Below, piece after piece: positions 10,561 to 20,939 of a DNA stretch of 64,000 bases (within the stretch, counting starts at the first letter, position 1; the number at the start of each line of letters is the position of its first letter). The DNA is from Proteles cristata cristata (Eukaryota > Chordata > Mammalia > Carnivora > Hyaenidae), in NCBI GenBank assembly GCA_017311185.1, contig JAESUZ010003487.1, forward strand, positions 2,204,001 through 2,268,000, written 5' to 3'. A program made the translations under genes and the position numbers. Below the pieces are notes generated by a model. It was not told the origin of the DNA. It saw only the letters and a program-made list of their open reading frames with translations, and made no database searches.

Positions 10561-11725
10561 ACTACATATAATATAAAATACATTGTATATATATTACCCA
10601 TAAATATAAAAATATAAAATGGGGCCAGGGGAAAAAGAAAGCTCTGTGAGGTGTGCAGTTTTAAAGGTATGATAGGTCAAGTGAAACTAGGTTAGAAATC
10701 ATGAAAATAATTCGTAAATAGCCTCTGGCTTGGAAAGTAAGTATTATGCTTTTAAACAGTTCAAGGGTCTGATAAGAAACGATGGTAGGAACAGGAAGGT
10801 ATTTTGAAGTCTTCCACGTGCTGGGGGTTCCCAGTCCCATTTCCGCCCCACCCCCACCCGGCACTGTAGGGTTCCGGGGTTTCTGGGCAGATGTCCCCTA
10901 CCAAGTGGGCCACCTCCCAGCGTCTTCAGGCCACGGCTGCCTCTGGTCTGCTTCATTTTTCAATGCTTTTTTATCCACTTTCCCCGATCTCACTTTGTCC
11001 AGTTCTGTTTTCTAGAAGAACAGGCTTCCTCTCCACTGCAACGTTCAGGAGAAGAATACAGTTGTAAGCGCACATACTATGTGTTTAAACATTTTAAGTT
11101 GAAAATCGGTCTAATTAAATAAATACATTAAATGTGTTAAATAAAATATATTCTAAACTCCTAGCTTGGCTTGTATATTTCATGACACGCTGGCCAGGGT
11201 GCATTCAGAATTCTTGATTTCTTTGCATTCTACACCTGGATGAGCTATGTGAGGGAAAGCCATCTGCAGGCCCTTGACCCTCAGCAATCCCACCTCTCTG
11301 CCCACCCCCATCCCTGTCCTGTACCCAGCACACCCCATCCCCGGCCCTGTGCTGTCCCCAGGACTCCTCTCCCCACCCACTCACACCTCTCCTACCCCTG
11401 TATTTCTCCAGCCCACATGTCCAAGTTCCATCTAATCCCTGAAAACAGCCTCCTCTTAGCCAGACCTCTGACCTGGAATTGCACATACTACAGCGCAGTC
11501 CACGTCTGAGATAACAGGCCTAAGGCATAGGCTCATTTATTCCCTGGATGTGAAGGCCAGGAATATACTCTGGGTGGGCAACTCTTTGGCCATATGGATT
11601 CTGTACCATGAGGAGGGGTATGTCCAAAAGCAGGTCAGAGTGAGGCACAGGGAAAGAAAGAGCAGAGACCCAGTGTGCACAATCTTGAGCTGAAACCTAA
11701 TATTGCTACTGGTGCTGTAGAGCTG
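10561..11725. other. unassigned sequence
   Basis: No repeat recognised. The interval 11240-11500 is C-rich and opens a 93-codon minus-strand and an 89-codon plus-strand frame. Both look like composition artefacts. Confidence 0.4.
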
Positions 11726-11726
11726 T

Positions 11727-11752
11727 CACCATCATCATCATCATTATCATCA
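11727..11752. repeat. (ATC)n microsatellite
   Basis: Near-perfect CAT/ATC units just before the L1 insertion site. Confidence 0.85.
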
Positions 11753-11768
11753 AGAAACTGAGCATCTG

Positions 11769-12551
11769 GCTCAGCATCCCTCCTCATCAGGGAAATACAA
11801 ATCAAAACCACACTGAGATACCACCTCACGCCAGTCAGAGTGGCTAAAATGAGCAAATCGGAGAACTCTAGATGCTGGCGAGGATGTGGAGAAACGGGCA
11901 CCCTCCTACACTGTTGGTGGGAATGTAAACTGGTACAGCCCTCTGGAAAACAGTGTGGAGGTTCCTCAGGAAACTAACAATAGAACTCCCCTATGACCCA
12001 GCAATAGCACTGCTAGGAATTTACCCAAGGGATACAGAAATGCTGATGCATAGGAGCACATGTACCCCAATGTTCATAGCAGCACTCTCCACAATAGCTA
12101 AAACATGGAAAGAGCCTAAGTGGCCATCAACAGATGAATGGATCAAGAAGATGTGGTTTATCTATACCATGGAATACTCCATGGCAATGAGAAACAATGA
12201 AATCTGGCCACGTGTAGCAACATGGATGGACCTTGAGGGTGTTCTGCTGAGAGAAATAAGTCAGGCAGAGAAAGACAAATATCATATGTTTGCACGTATA
12301 GGAGGATTAGGAGGACCTTAACTGAGGAAGAAGGGGGAGAAGAAGGGCGGAAATGGTGGGGAAAAGGGAGAGAGGCAAACCATGAGAGAGTCTTGAATGC
12401 TGACAAAAACTGAGGACTGATGGATGTGGGGGGGAGGGGGGATGGGCATGGAGGAGGGCACTTTGGGGATGAGCACTGAGTGTTATGTGGAAACTAATTT
12501 GACAATAAACTATTTATAAAAAAATAAAACAACAACAACAACAACAAAAAA
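11769..12551 (+). mobile_element. 5'-truncated carnivore L1 with TSD
   Basis: This is the last part of ORF2, then the G-rich 3'UTR and a tail with AACAAC units. A perfect 17-bp TSD, 'aagaaactgagcatctg', lies at 11752-11768 and 12552-12568. The clean TSD and low divergence make it one of the younger L1 copies here. Lacking ORF1, endonuclease and reverse transcriptase, it cannot move by itself. Confidence 0.96.
11953..12321 (+). pseudogene. L1 ORF2 C-terminal fragment
   Basis: An open frame of 122 codons matches the C-terminal tail of L1 ORF2p. It contains IELPYDPAIALLGIYPRD, then FIAALSTIAKTWK, WIKKMWFIYTMEYS, WATW-like WPRVATWMDLEG and a final HMFARIGGLGGP. The endonuclease and reverse transcriptase domains lie upstream in a full ORF2 and are absent. 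The in-frame stop just before this ORF shows it is a fragment with no expected function. Confidence 0.9.
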
Positions 12552-12635
12552 AAGAAACTGAGCATCTGTAACTATACCTACACATTCTTTGAGTATTTCC
12601 CTATCATTGAAGTGGTACTCTCTATTTTTTTAAGT

Positions 12636-12737
12636 TTATTTATTTATTTTACTAATCTCTACACCTAACATGGGGCTCGAACCCATGACCCTGAGATCAA
12701 GAGTCATACTCTACTGGTTGAACCAATAAAGCAGCCC
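12636..12737 (-). mobile_element. short tRNA-like SINE, older type
   Basis: Head-only element with 'catggggctcgaacccatga' and 'cctgagatcaagagtc'. It lacks the long CT-rich body of the felid type and matches the older caniform/feliform short SINEC. Confidence 0.75.
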
Positions 12738-13010
12738 AAAGTAGTACTCTTTAAACCACAAAAACCAAATACCTTCCATGCGCCATACTATATTTTTGTA
12801 GTGTTTTGCCTTTGAACAAACATTGTTAATGACACATTCTTGAAGTGGTTTATTTTGACTTTAATTGATCCCATAGCCTAATTAATTATGGAATATGCTT
12901 GTCACCTACTACCTCTTAAAACAAGGCCCTTTTCCCACTGTAAACAACTAAAAAAGAAATAAACAAATGATTGCTAACATTGAAAAATAATCACCAGTCT
13001 ATTTTCTTTT

Positions 13011-13180
13011 TAAACGTTTATTTATTTTGAGAGAAGGAGACAGAGCACTAGCAGGGGAGAGGCAGAGACAGAATCCCAAGCAGGCTCTGCGCTGTCAGCT
13101 CAACAAGGGGCTCAGTCTCACGACCTGAGCTGAAATCAAAGAGTCTGTCACTTAACCAACTGATCCACCCAGGTGCCCCA
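13011..13180 (-). mobile_element. felid SINEC, internally shortened
   Basis: The head and tail are present, and the segment between 'ctgcgctgtcagctca' and 'ggggctcagtctcacgac' is compressed. It ends 'ccacccaggtgcccca'. Confidence 0.92.
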
Positions 13181-13319
13181 TCCCTGGTTTATTTTCAATG
13201 TGTGTGAAGCAAGTGGTGCTTGAGGATTACTGAAAAATATACCAAAGCACGTAGTAATTAAGCAGAGGCTCACCGCATTTGAAAAAGAAAGTATATAGAG
13301 TGAAAAGGAAAAGTCCCCC

Positions 13320-13885
13320 ACTTACTCTCCAGTTCCATTCACAGGCGAAACCAACTGTCCAGCATTTTGTATCCTTCCCAAAAGTTTTCTCTGCTTGTAC
13401 ACATTCATACTCTATGCAGATTCCTTTTTTGATAGGAGAGGGGAGTACCTAAACCTGGATTATATTCATCTGCAATTTGCTTTTTTTCCATTAATAATAC
13501 ACCATGAACATCTTTTTAGGTCAGTATATATAGGGAGCAACCATATTTGTCTTATTAGATGCTTAGTATTGATGGGTGTCCCCATTCATGATCATTGAAA
13601 TCATTTCCAATATTGTATTTCTACAGATAATACTGCTTTGTGTGTGTTATGTATATATGTGTATATATTCATACATCTTTATGAATTTGTAGAAGAGTCC
13701 AAGAAATGGGATAGATACAGTCCATAGAGTATACAACTATCTTCCCAAAGTGCTGTGATCTTTTATATAACCATCAATAGTATGCCTTTTCTCCCTCACT
13801 TACATCAAACATCATATGGATCTTTTGAATTTTTGCCAATCCCATAGGTAAAAAACCTTACCTCTAATTTGTATTTCTTTTTTTA
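13320..13885 (+). repeat. degenerate LINE-like relic
   Basis: It has a run of recognisable phrases: 'ctgcaatttgctttttttcc', 'catgaacatctttttaggtc' and 'aatttttgccaatcccatag'. These belong to a widespread old mammalian repeat, probably the reverse strand of an L1M-class element. The family is not assigned. Confidence 0.45.
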
Positions 13886-13897
13886 ATTGTTTAAAAT

Positions 13898-13918
13898 TTT
13901 TAAATGTTTGTTTTTCAG

Positions 13919-13951
<33 letters not shown>

Positions 13952-14093
13952 AGGAGGGACAGGGAGAGAGACAGAATCCCAAACAGGCTCCACACTGTTA
14001 ACGCAAAGGCGGATAGGGGGCGACAGTTGACATCATGACCTGAGCCCAAACCAAGAATCCCATGCTGAACCGCCTGAGCCACCCAGGTGCCCC
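13898..14093 (-). mobile_element. felid SINEC with (GA)n expansion
   Basis: The body has a pure (GA) run at about 13923-13950. It ends at 'cctgagccacccaggtgccc'. Confidence 0.93.
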
Positions 14094-14164
14094 GCATTTC
14101 TTCACTCTTTAAATTATTAGTTCAATCAATGCATGTTTATAGGACCCTTGTAATTCTTCTTCTT

Positions 14165-14275
14165 CTTTTTATTCAAGTTTGTTTTTTATTTGAGAGAAAG
14201 CCCGCGCATGTGCGCTCGGGCGAGCGGGGGAGGGGCAGAAGGAGACGACGGGAGAGAATCTGAGCCTTGAGTGTG
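14165..14275 (-). mobile_element. felid SINEC, head missing
   Basis: Only the tail and body survive ('ttttatttgagagaaagc', 'cgagcgggggaggggcag'). The tRNA-like head is absent. CpGs are retained, as in the copy at 3637. Confidence 0.8.
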
Positions 14276-14609
14276 CCACCATCCGAGAAGGGAGGAAAAG
14301 GGAAAGCACTGCATGCAGTCTTTGCCTTTGATAAAAAAAATGAGTCAAGTCTGTTTTTATTTTAATTTTGGTAATTAGACAGTCTTGTGAGATTTTTGTG
14401 TGCACTGTTGCACAGTAACCATTAAAGCGCGTGGGTTTCAGGAGAATGGAGGGCACGGGGCGGGCGGGGGCCTCAGTGAGGAGGAAGAACCCCCCTGGCT
14501 CCGTGGTTCCAGGGGTGTCGGGCGTTGGGAGGACCACAGGGAAGCCGTGACCTCAGGGAGAGCCATAGTTTGGTTAGAGCAAGAAGCTGAGAACATTGAG
14601 GGATGAGGT

Positions 14610-14634
14610 GGGGCGGGGGTGGGGGTGGGGGCGG
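14610..14634 (+). other. strong G-quadruplex motif
   Basis: Runs of G4, G5, G5 and G5 separated by single bases, followed by GG, satisfy the classical four-run quadruplex pattern. Confidence 0.7.
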
Positions 14635-14759
14635 TTGTTGATGCCCAAGGGCTGGCGTGAGGGTCCCTGGGTTTGGGGAGGGGTGGGAGGCACGGACAGA
14701 ATGAGGACAGCGTGGTACCGTGGAGACCGCGGGGCAGGAGAGGAGTGACCTGGGGCCCG

Positions 14760-14935
14760 AGGCCTGGGAGCGCGAGCGAACAGAGCTACAGGCATAATGA
14801 GATTAGCCCTAATAGACTCAAAAGAGATGCTGGTGGGGAGGCTGCGGGTGGTTTTTCATTAGTAGTTAAATGATCTCCTGTTTCGTCTCGTTAGTTTCCT
14901 ACATGTGCTTTGGAATTTTGTTCGCGGCCTTTGTT
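14760..14935. promoter_or_regulatory. candidate regulatory patch with TAAT/GATTA sites
   Basis: 'cataatgagattagcccta' near 14793-14811 puts TAAT, GATTA and CTAAT within 20 bases in unique sequence. 'cattagtagttaaatga' follows near 14858. Motif density only. Confidence 0.3.
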
Positions 14936-14953
14936 TTGTTTACTTTCTTTCCC

Positions 14954-14992
<39 letters not shown>

Positions 14993-15046
14993 TTCGTGGC
15001 CTTTGTTTTGTTTACTTTCCGTGTGTGTGTGTGTGCGTGTGTGTGT
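14921..15046. repeat. two-unit tandem duplication with (GT)n
   Basis: The phrase 'ggcctttgttttgtttactt' occurs at about 14926 and again at 14998, each followed by a GT run (14956-14991 and 15021-15046). The period is 72 bp, so this is a duplicated microsatellite plus its flank. Confidence 0.9.
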
Positions 15047-15587
15047 TTGGGGGGGTAGAGGGAAGGTCTGCCTTGTTAATTCTTTCCAAGCTCAGCCCCT
15101 ACGGCCCTTCCATTGTGCCTGCAGGGAGGCTCCTGGGGCCGTCTAGATGCTTCGACACCAAGTGTTTTCCTGGTTGCCTCATTCAACGGGGAAGTGCCTC
15201 GGCCCGGGCTTGGGAGGGGGCTCCGAGCTTGCTGCTCTGCGCCGCCGCATCCGGCCGGTGTGAACGGGCACGTTCATGCCAGCTGCAGCCCGGTGCGGTG
15301 ACCCCAGCTTCTTTAGACTTCTTTCACCCGCGGGGAGGCCCGGCTCTGGTCTCCCAGCCATGAGGGTAAAAGCCACAGGACACACTAGGAAACGTAGTGG
15401 CGGGGCCCTCATTCTTCCGCTGACCTGGACACGTTTCAGCTGCGTCAGAGATTTAAAGGTGAAAAGAGAATCTAAGTTTTTAAAAAAATAATCAGAGCTG
15501 GGGAGGGTTTTTAGAAGAAGGTAGTTGTGTAAATCAAAAGATAAATGATCACACAGTGAATGAAAAGGTCTTACAAATCAATTTTTA

Positions 15588-16194
15588 TTGAGATATGTGT
15601 GTAAGATATATTAGTTTCAGGTAACAACGTAATGATTCAGTTTTTGTGTATCTTGCAAAATGATCACAGTCTAGTTAACATCCATACCACGCAGAGTTAC
15701 AAATGTATTTTTCATAGTGATGAGAACTTTAAAGATCTACTCTCTAGCAACTTTCAAAAACACAATACAGTATTATTATCACAGTCAGCATGCTGTAATT
15801 ATAGCCCCAGGATTTATTTATATTTTATAACTAAAAGTTTGTACCTCTTGACCCCCTTCACCCATTCCACCCACCTTCTCCTCCTGCCTCTAGCAACCAG
15901 CAATCTGTTCTCTGAATCAGAGTTTGGTTGATTTTGTTTTTAATTTTTATATTCCATATAGAAGTGAGATCATACGGTAATTTGTCCTTTTCTGGCTGAC
16001 ATATATCACTTAGTGTAATGCCCTCAAGTGAACAAAAGGCAAGGTTTCCTTCTTTCTTAAGGCTGAAAAATATTTTATTGTACATATATACAACATTCTA
16101 TTTATCCATTCATTAGCTTGCTCCCATACCTTGGCTATTGTAAAGCTGCAGTGAACATGTAGATATCTTTTCAAGTTTGTTTTTTTTTTGTTTG
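15588..16194 (-). mobile_element. old L1 3' end with preserved TSD
   Basis: The reverse complement of an L1M-class 3'UTR is recognisable: 'ttagtttcaggtaacaacgt', 'gtctagttaacatccatacc', 'ctgttctctgaatcagagtt' and 'gaagtgagatcatacggtaa'. An 18-bp TSD, 'cttacaaatcaattttta', lies at 15570-15587 and 16195-16212. It is perfect despite the clear age of the body. Confidence 0.85.
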
Positions 16195-16212
16195 CTTACA
16201 AATCAATTTTTA

Positions 16213-16400
16213 AATAACCAATAATATCCAATAGAAAAATGAACAATAAATATAAGCAGCTCATCAGAAAAAAAACCCACAAATATATATTTTAAACATA
16301 AAGAATCTAGAAATGTCACTATGAAAGAGAGGAAAATTAAAGCTGTGCTAAATAATATTTTCCCTAGTGTGTTGCACAAGATAGGATATCAGCTACTCTG
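16213..16400 (+). repeat. possible L1 fragment
   Basis: AT-rich, with phrases such as 'agcagctcatcagaaaaaaa' that recall L1 ORF2. Weak. Confidence 0.25.
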
Positions 16401-16474
16401 TCTTTGCATGGTGCTGACCTGTCACAAACGCAGATGGGTCAGAGAAATGCTTAATGTATTTTTTTTATGTGTTT

Positions 16475-16870
16475 CATATCCATGCGTTTAAACATGCTGT
16501 TCCTTCTGCATAGAATGTTCTTTGGCCCTTTGTCTTAAAGATTTATAAGAGAGATCTAACTCCAACTCATCCATCAAAACTCAGCTCATCTCACCTTCTC
16601 CAGGAATGGCTTCCTTAGTTACCATCATGACCATCCTAGCCCTATTACTCTGTCTTCTGGCTTTCTGTGTAATCTCTTTTGGTTGTTTTCTAAATTTGAT
16701 CATATCCTTGTCTCATTGATTTCAATCATTGATTTCAATCATTGATTTACTTGTTCCATTTCCCAACTACTCTGTGAGAGCGCCAAGTCTAATTTGATTT
16801 TGCGTTCCCAAGGCCTAGCTCATTGGAAGCACTCAAAGATTCTTTGTTGGATGTATGAATGAAGAACTTG
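16475..16870 (+). repeat. L2 LINE 3' end relic
   Basis: It reads 'acatgctgttccttctgcat', 'aactcagctcatctcacctt' and 'gtatgaatgaag', the order of the L2 3' end. A local 13-bp repeat, 'ttgatttcaatca', occurs about 2.5 times at 16718-16748. Confidence 0.8.
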
Positions 16871-16939
16871 TTACTTCACTCAGAGATTATACATAGTTGG
16901 TTTAGTGGCGCTGGGTTATGTGCTAAGCACTCTCCACTG

Positions 16940-17190
16940 AGAGGCAGTGTTGTGCAGTGAAAAGCTCTTAGCTTCGCAACCCAGAAAGCTAGGGCTCCCA
17001 CAAAGCGGTTTGGCCACCTTCTACCTGCCCGTCCCTGAGCCATGTACAACCTTAAGATCCTGACAAGGTGGGAAGAATGAGAGGAATATTTCTCCTACAG
17101 AATCTTTGAGAGGATTATAGGTAATATACCAGATAATTTAGGTAAACTACCCAGTATATCATAGATGCATTTATCATAAGGTAGCTCTCG
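16940..17190 (+). repeat. MIR relic
   Basis: 'aggcagtgttgtgcagtgaa' opens it and 'gaatctttgagaggattata' lies near the end. Highly diverged. Confidence 0.5.
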
Positions 17191-17399
17191 ATTACTTGTT
17201 TATATAATAATAAGCACAATTGCACATAGAGGCCTAGATCAAAGGCGTGACCTTCCTAATCATGCTGCAAATGATCCTCACATGAAAAGCTCTCAGCCCA
17301 CTTCTCACCTCTGTCGGAGGGACCAGGGTTGGAAGTCTAGGGCTCAGAGGTTTTCGGGGCTCCATAGTCTGGGGCTTAACAACTCAAGGGCTTGAAGGA

Positions 17400-17640
17400 C
17401 TATTATTGCCAGGCCCTGGTTCAGCTGCATGTGCATTAAATAGATTTTTGTGCACTGGCCTGGGAAACAAGCCACCATCTATAATTCTGTTTCTATGGGG
17501 AAAGGCTTTCTGTGTTCCAAACAACCAACTTACTAATGAACTCCTGGAACACAACCTATTTGTCGACGGGGACCGGCTGACTGGGTTTACATGGCTGAGC
17601 CAGCCGCCGGAGCGACTGCACAGTGTTGATCTAATTATAA
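17400..17640. promoter_or_regulatory. candidate conserved noncoding block
   Basis: Unique sequence with 'gatctaattataatgaattc' near 17626-17645, so TAATTA and TAATGA overlap. It joins directly to a CR1/L3 relic. ORFs of 83 codons (+) and 114 codons (-) span it but lack domains. Confidence 0.3.
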
Positions 17641-17765
17641 TGAATTCTCTACGGTGACTAATCGAGCTGTGGTCTCCACAATTGAAGAGGAATTTTGAAA
17701 AATTGGAGAGCGTTCTACAAAGAACCACAAAGATGATGAAGGACTGAAGGAAAATCTAGTCCGGT
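17641..17765 (+). repeat. CR1/L3 LINE relic
   Basis: 'gtggtctccacaattgaaga', 'gaaaaattggagagcgttct' and 'aagatgatgaaggactg' match the well-known L3/CR1 ORF2 C-terminal coding stretch (L-E-R-V-Q-R-R, then T-K-M-I-K-G-L). Confidence 0.65.
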
Positions 17766-17934
17766 CTCTGTAGTTTTAAGAGGACTGTAGAAACTGCCCA
17801 TGTAATAATCCTCTCAAATGAAAAAAGTGTCTGATTCTGCACTGCGTCAAGTGCATTTATTACTTGCAAATTGACAATGGATTAATTGGTACAGAAGGGA
17901 AACAGTGTTTGTGGGGCCCCCATATCAGGACATC

Positions 17935-18115
17935 AGACACTTCACAGGCCTTTTATACACATTATTTAAATGTATCCTTATAACCACTGTGCCAGATAGA
18001 CATCATTATGTCTGTTTCACAGATGAGGAAACTGATTTTCAGTGAGATTAATTTGTCAAAAATCTGATAGCTAATCTTGCAGGACATAGATTCAAATGCA
18101 GGCTGGATTCGTTCC
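17935..18115 (-). repeat. MIR relic
   Basis: 'gtttcacagatgaggaaact' and 'gacatagattcaaatgcagg' are reverse MIR core and tail. Confidence 0.75.
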
Positions 18116-18117
18116 AA

Positions 18118-18600
18118 AGCCCCTCTAACCCATTTTCTACATTACAGCCAGAGGGACCTTTCCGAAGTATAAACTTGATCATGTCCTTCTCCTGCATAAA
18201 ACAGTTCCCTGGTCCCACTCTGCTCCTGGGATAAAACTCAAATCAATGGGTCCCTGAGCGTCTTGCCTCCTGTACACCACCCTTGTCTCCTGCCGTCACC
18301 TGGCTTCCTCAGCCCCACTGCTGTGTCCAGATTATCTCCCTGTTTGTCGGCCCTCCTTCTGCTTCGGGCCTCCCAGCCTTCACACACGTAGTTCCCTCTG
18401 CTTTCCTGCTTTTCATCTTCTGCTCAGCTTTCTTCTATTCACCCTGTGGATATCAGCTTGTACATGCCTTCCTTGGGAAGCCTTCCCTGCACCTTCAAAT
18501 ACGGGCTCATCACCCCTTCCCCATGATCTCCCCGCATGTCCCATTTCCCATATCACAGTATTGATCACACTGCACTGTAACTGCATGTTAGCATTCAGCC
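18118..18600 (+). repeat. L2 LINE relic
   Basis: 'cagccagagggacctttccg', 'cttgatcatgtccttctcct', 'tagttccctctgctttcctg' and 'gggaagccttccctgcacct' follow L2 order. Confidence 0.85.
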
Positions 18601-18624
18601 TTAAATACCACCCCCACCATACGC

Positions 18625-18661
18625 ACGGGCGCACACACATGCCCACACGCACACACACACC
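18625..18661. repeat. imperfect (CA)n
   Basis: CA units interrupted by 'cgggcg', 'tgcc' and 'cg'. Confidence 0.85.
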
Positions 18662-19209
18662 TTACTCGATAATTAATTGACGAATGTCAAATGGTCATAT
18701 CACATTATTTTTACAAACAATAGTTAAAATATTGACATCTACAAAACATTTACCTTTTTTTTTTTTAAAAAAAATGAGGATTTGAGGTTATTTTGATCAT
18801 AACATGGCTCTTCCTTATTTTCCCTTATGCTTTCTTGAGAGGAAGGAGAGAAATACAGCTGCCAGTACGATGCTGGGTGTTGCGTAAAATATTTGCACGC
18901 CCCTAGGAGTGTGTCCCCGGTGGACATCATCCATCATCTGGGTCGTGGCAGAAAAGAGGATTGAGAACCTTCCATCTCCTAGCTTCAGGAAGGACCCAGT
19001 GAATCCATTACATTTGAAAGAACATTGATCTTTGTAACTCCTCCAGAGAGAAATCTCCAACCCTATCTGTCAAACAACCCTTAGGGTAAGGAAATTCATC
19101 CTTTTGGTTAACTTTAATAGGCCAGTTTCTGTGTGTGCTCTTGGCAACAGAGTAAAAGCAGTCATTCCCCTCCACGCTGTGGTTCTTCTGCAGTTCATGT
19201 CCATTGCTG
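18662..19209. other. unassigned sequence
   Basis: AT-rich, with a T-run/A-run at 18754-18774. No family recognised. Confidence 0.4.
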
Positions 19210-20420
19210 ATGCTTCTTAAGTCATCCTGAAGCGTTTCCTCTCTAGGCTGTATAATCCCAGGTCCTCTAGCCCCTCTCTGCCGGTCGCTGAATGACTATT
19301 TGGCTTTTGCTGTGAACTCTCTCCACTTTCTCTCAATCCCATTGAACTATGGAGACCAGAGCCAGCCCCAGCTCTCTGTTACAGCTCAGATCCGTGCAAA
19401 GCAGTGTAGCAATTACCTCATGACACAGACATGCTTTTCATTTGCCACAGTTCTCTGCTTGCATTTTTTTTTAATCATCAGAACTGCAGGGTTGTGACAA
19501 TTCCTCCCGGTCAACTGGCTATCCACTAAAGCTATACTTTCAATTTTCCAGCCAACTGCTTTCGAGTGGTTGACACCTTGCCTTTGAATATGTTCACTTT
19601 TCAGCTCCAAGTGCACAACCCTGAATTTTTCTCTGCTGAACTCCATCCGGTCTATGTCCTGTTATTCCAGTTGACCAGCATTGCCTTCCATGACTACTCT
19701 GGCCTGCAGGAATCCAGGAATCTTTTCCTTTTGTGGTACCTCCGGGTTTGTGTTTTCAGCTGCCTACTTCCTGTGTGTATTTTTATTGATCAGTGCATTA
19801 GATTAAGCTAAATTATGCTGCTGTAAACAAATCACTCCCAAGTCTCAGTGGCTTAAAACAATACTCTTGGCTTTTCTTTTCCTCATTTGCACTCCATTGT
19901 CCACTCTGATCATCATACTTATTCCACAGTCCAGGCTACCAGTTCTGCCATCTTGTGTCACTGCCGTCTCAACGCGATGAGCATTCAGGGTTTGTTAGGC
20001 CAGGGCCACAAAGCATGGAGGATGGAGAAGTTTCACACATTCCTGCCATGTAGACATGCCACAGGTTGCTTACTCTAACATTTCTTTGGTTGTAGCAAAT
20101 CATGTGACTGTGACTAATTCCAAGGGAATACGTGCTCTGAAGGAGAGAACTGAAGAGGAATCTTTGTATTCACTAATTAATAAGGTCTCTCACAACCCAT
20201 GAAATTCTAATTTTCCTAAACACAGCAATGTTGTCTTTTATTTTTGTATCATCTGTAAATACTTGTAAGAGGACTTTTGGACTCTGGGCCTTTTTTTCTC
20301 CCGCTGAGCATCTCTGACAAAAATTGAAGCATTTTTCTATTCCATGGTCCAGATTATATAGGAAGATATTAGCTCAAAGACCAGATTCCACAAAAGGCTG
20401 CCAGCAGAATAGTAAGACTG
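19210..20420 (-). repeat. CR1/L3 LINE relic, interrupted
   Basis: Segments 19210-19690 and about 20190-20420 keep the reverse L3/CR1 order: 'tagcaattacctcatgacac', 'aactccatccggtctatgtc' and 'tgtatcatctgtaaatactt'. An unrelated older repeat at about 19796-20170 splits it. The copy is very diverged. Confidence 0.6.
19796..20170 (+). repeat. ancient interspersed repeat (family not assigned)
   Basis: 'ctgctgtaaacaaatcactc' and 'tctcagtggcttaaaacaat' open a widespread mammalian repeat that ends near 'ctgaaggagagaactga'. It lies inside the CR1/L3 relic, so it inserted later. Confidence 0.55.
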
Positions 20421-20659
20421 AACCCTAATATACACTTTTCTCCACTGATAAAGGTGCTGTACAAGGTAAGATTGTTAGGAAACTGGTGGCATGAACTTGT
20501 GAGAGACATGTCTCTCAATCTACCAGATCCACTGCTCGGCCAGATATGCTATTCTAACTGGTTGTATGTTGCAAATAGGAGATGTGCAGACCAGCTGTTT
20601 TCAAATCTAAAGAAGACAAAAGGATCTACTGGAGAAGCTGAGCACCCCAGAAGATAAAG

Positions 20660-20930
20660 CATAGTTGATTGCAAACCCGAGCTTCACTTAGCCTCTAGGG
20701 AAGTCTGTGACCTTGGAAAAGTCATCCCACCCCAGTAGACCTGGGCTCCAGCAGTGTCTGGGAATAGGGTGGGACTTGACCTGTGATTCTCAGCTCTAGA
20801 TGCTTTTCTGAGTGCCCTAAGGAGATGTTTTTTTTTTGTTTTTTGTTTTTTTTTTAGATAGATCCTTAGGCCTCACCTAGACTTTCTTAATCATCTAGGA
20901 CAGCACCTGCAATCTATTTAGAGTTGAGGA
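20660..20930. repeat. mixed MIR and MER5-like relics
   Basis: 'gtctgtgaccttggaaaagt' suggests MIR (+). 'gtgattctcagctctagatg' and 'agacctgggctccagcag' resemble MER5-type text. Boundaries are unclear. Confidence 0.3.
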
Positions 20931-20939
20931 GTTAATCCC

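Larger units (their letters stand above)
14430..15420. promoter_or_regulatory. second GC-rich, CpG-bearing region
   Basis: Two GC-rich parts (about 14430-14790 and 15170-15420) flank a homeobox-motif patch and a GT repeat. CpGs are frequent near 14700-14780 and 15195-15300 but less dense than at 4.1 kb. Overlapping ORFs of 66-152 codons in all frames follow from the composition. It may be a weak or decaying CpG island. Confidence 0.35.

Noticed and set aside
14905..15363. 152-codon plus-strand ORF
   Set aside because: Driven by GT repeats (CVCVCV) and GC-rich flank. No domain.
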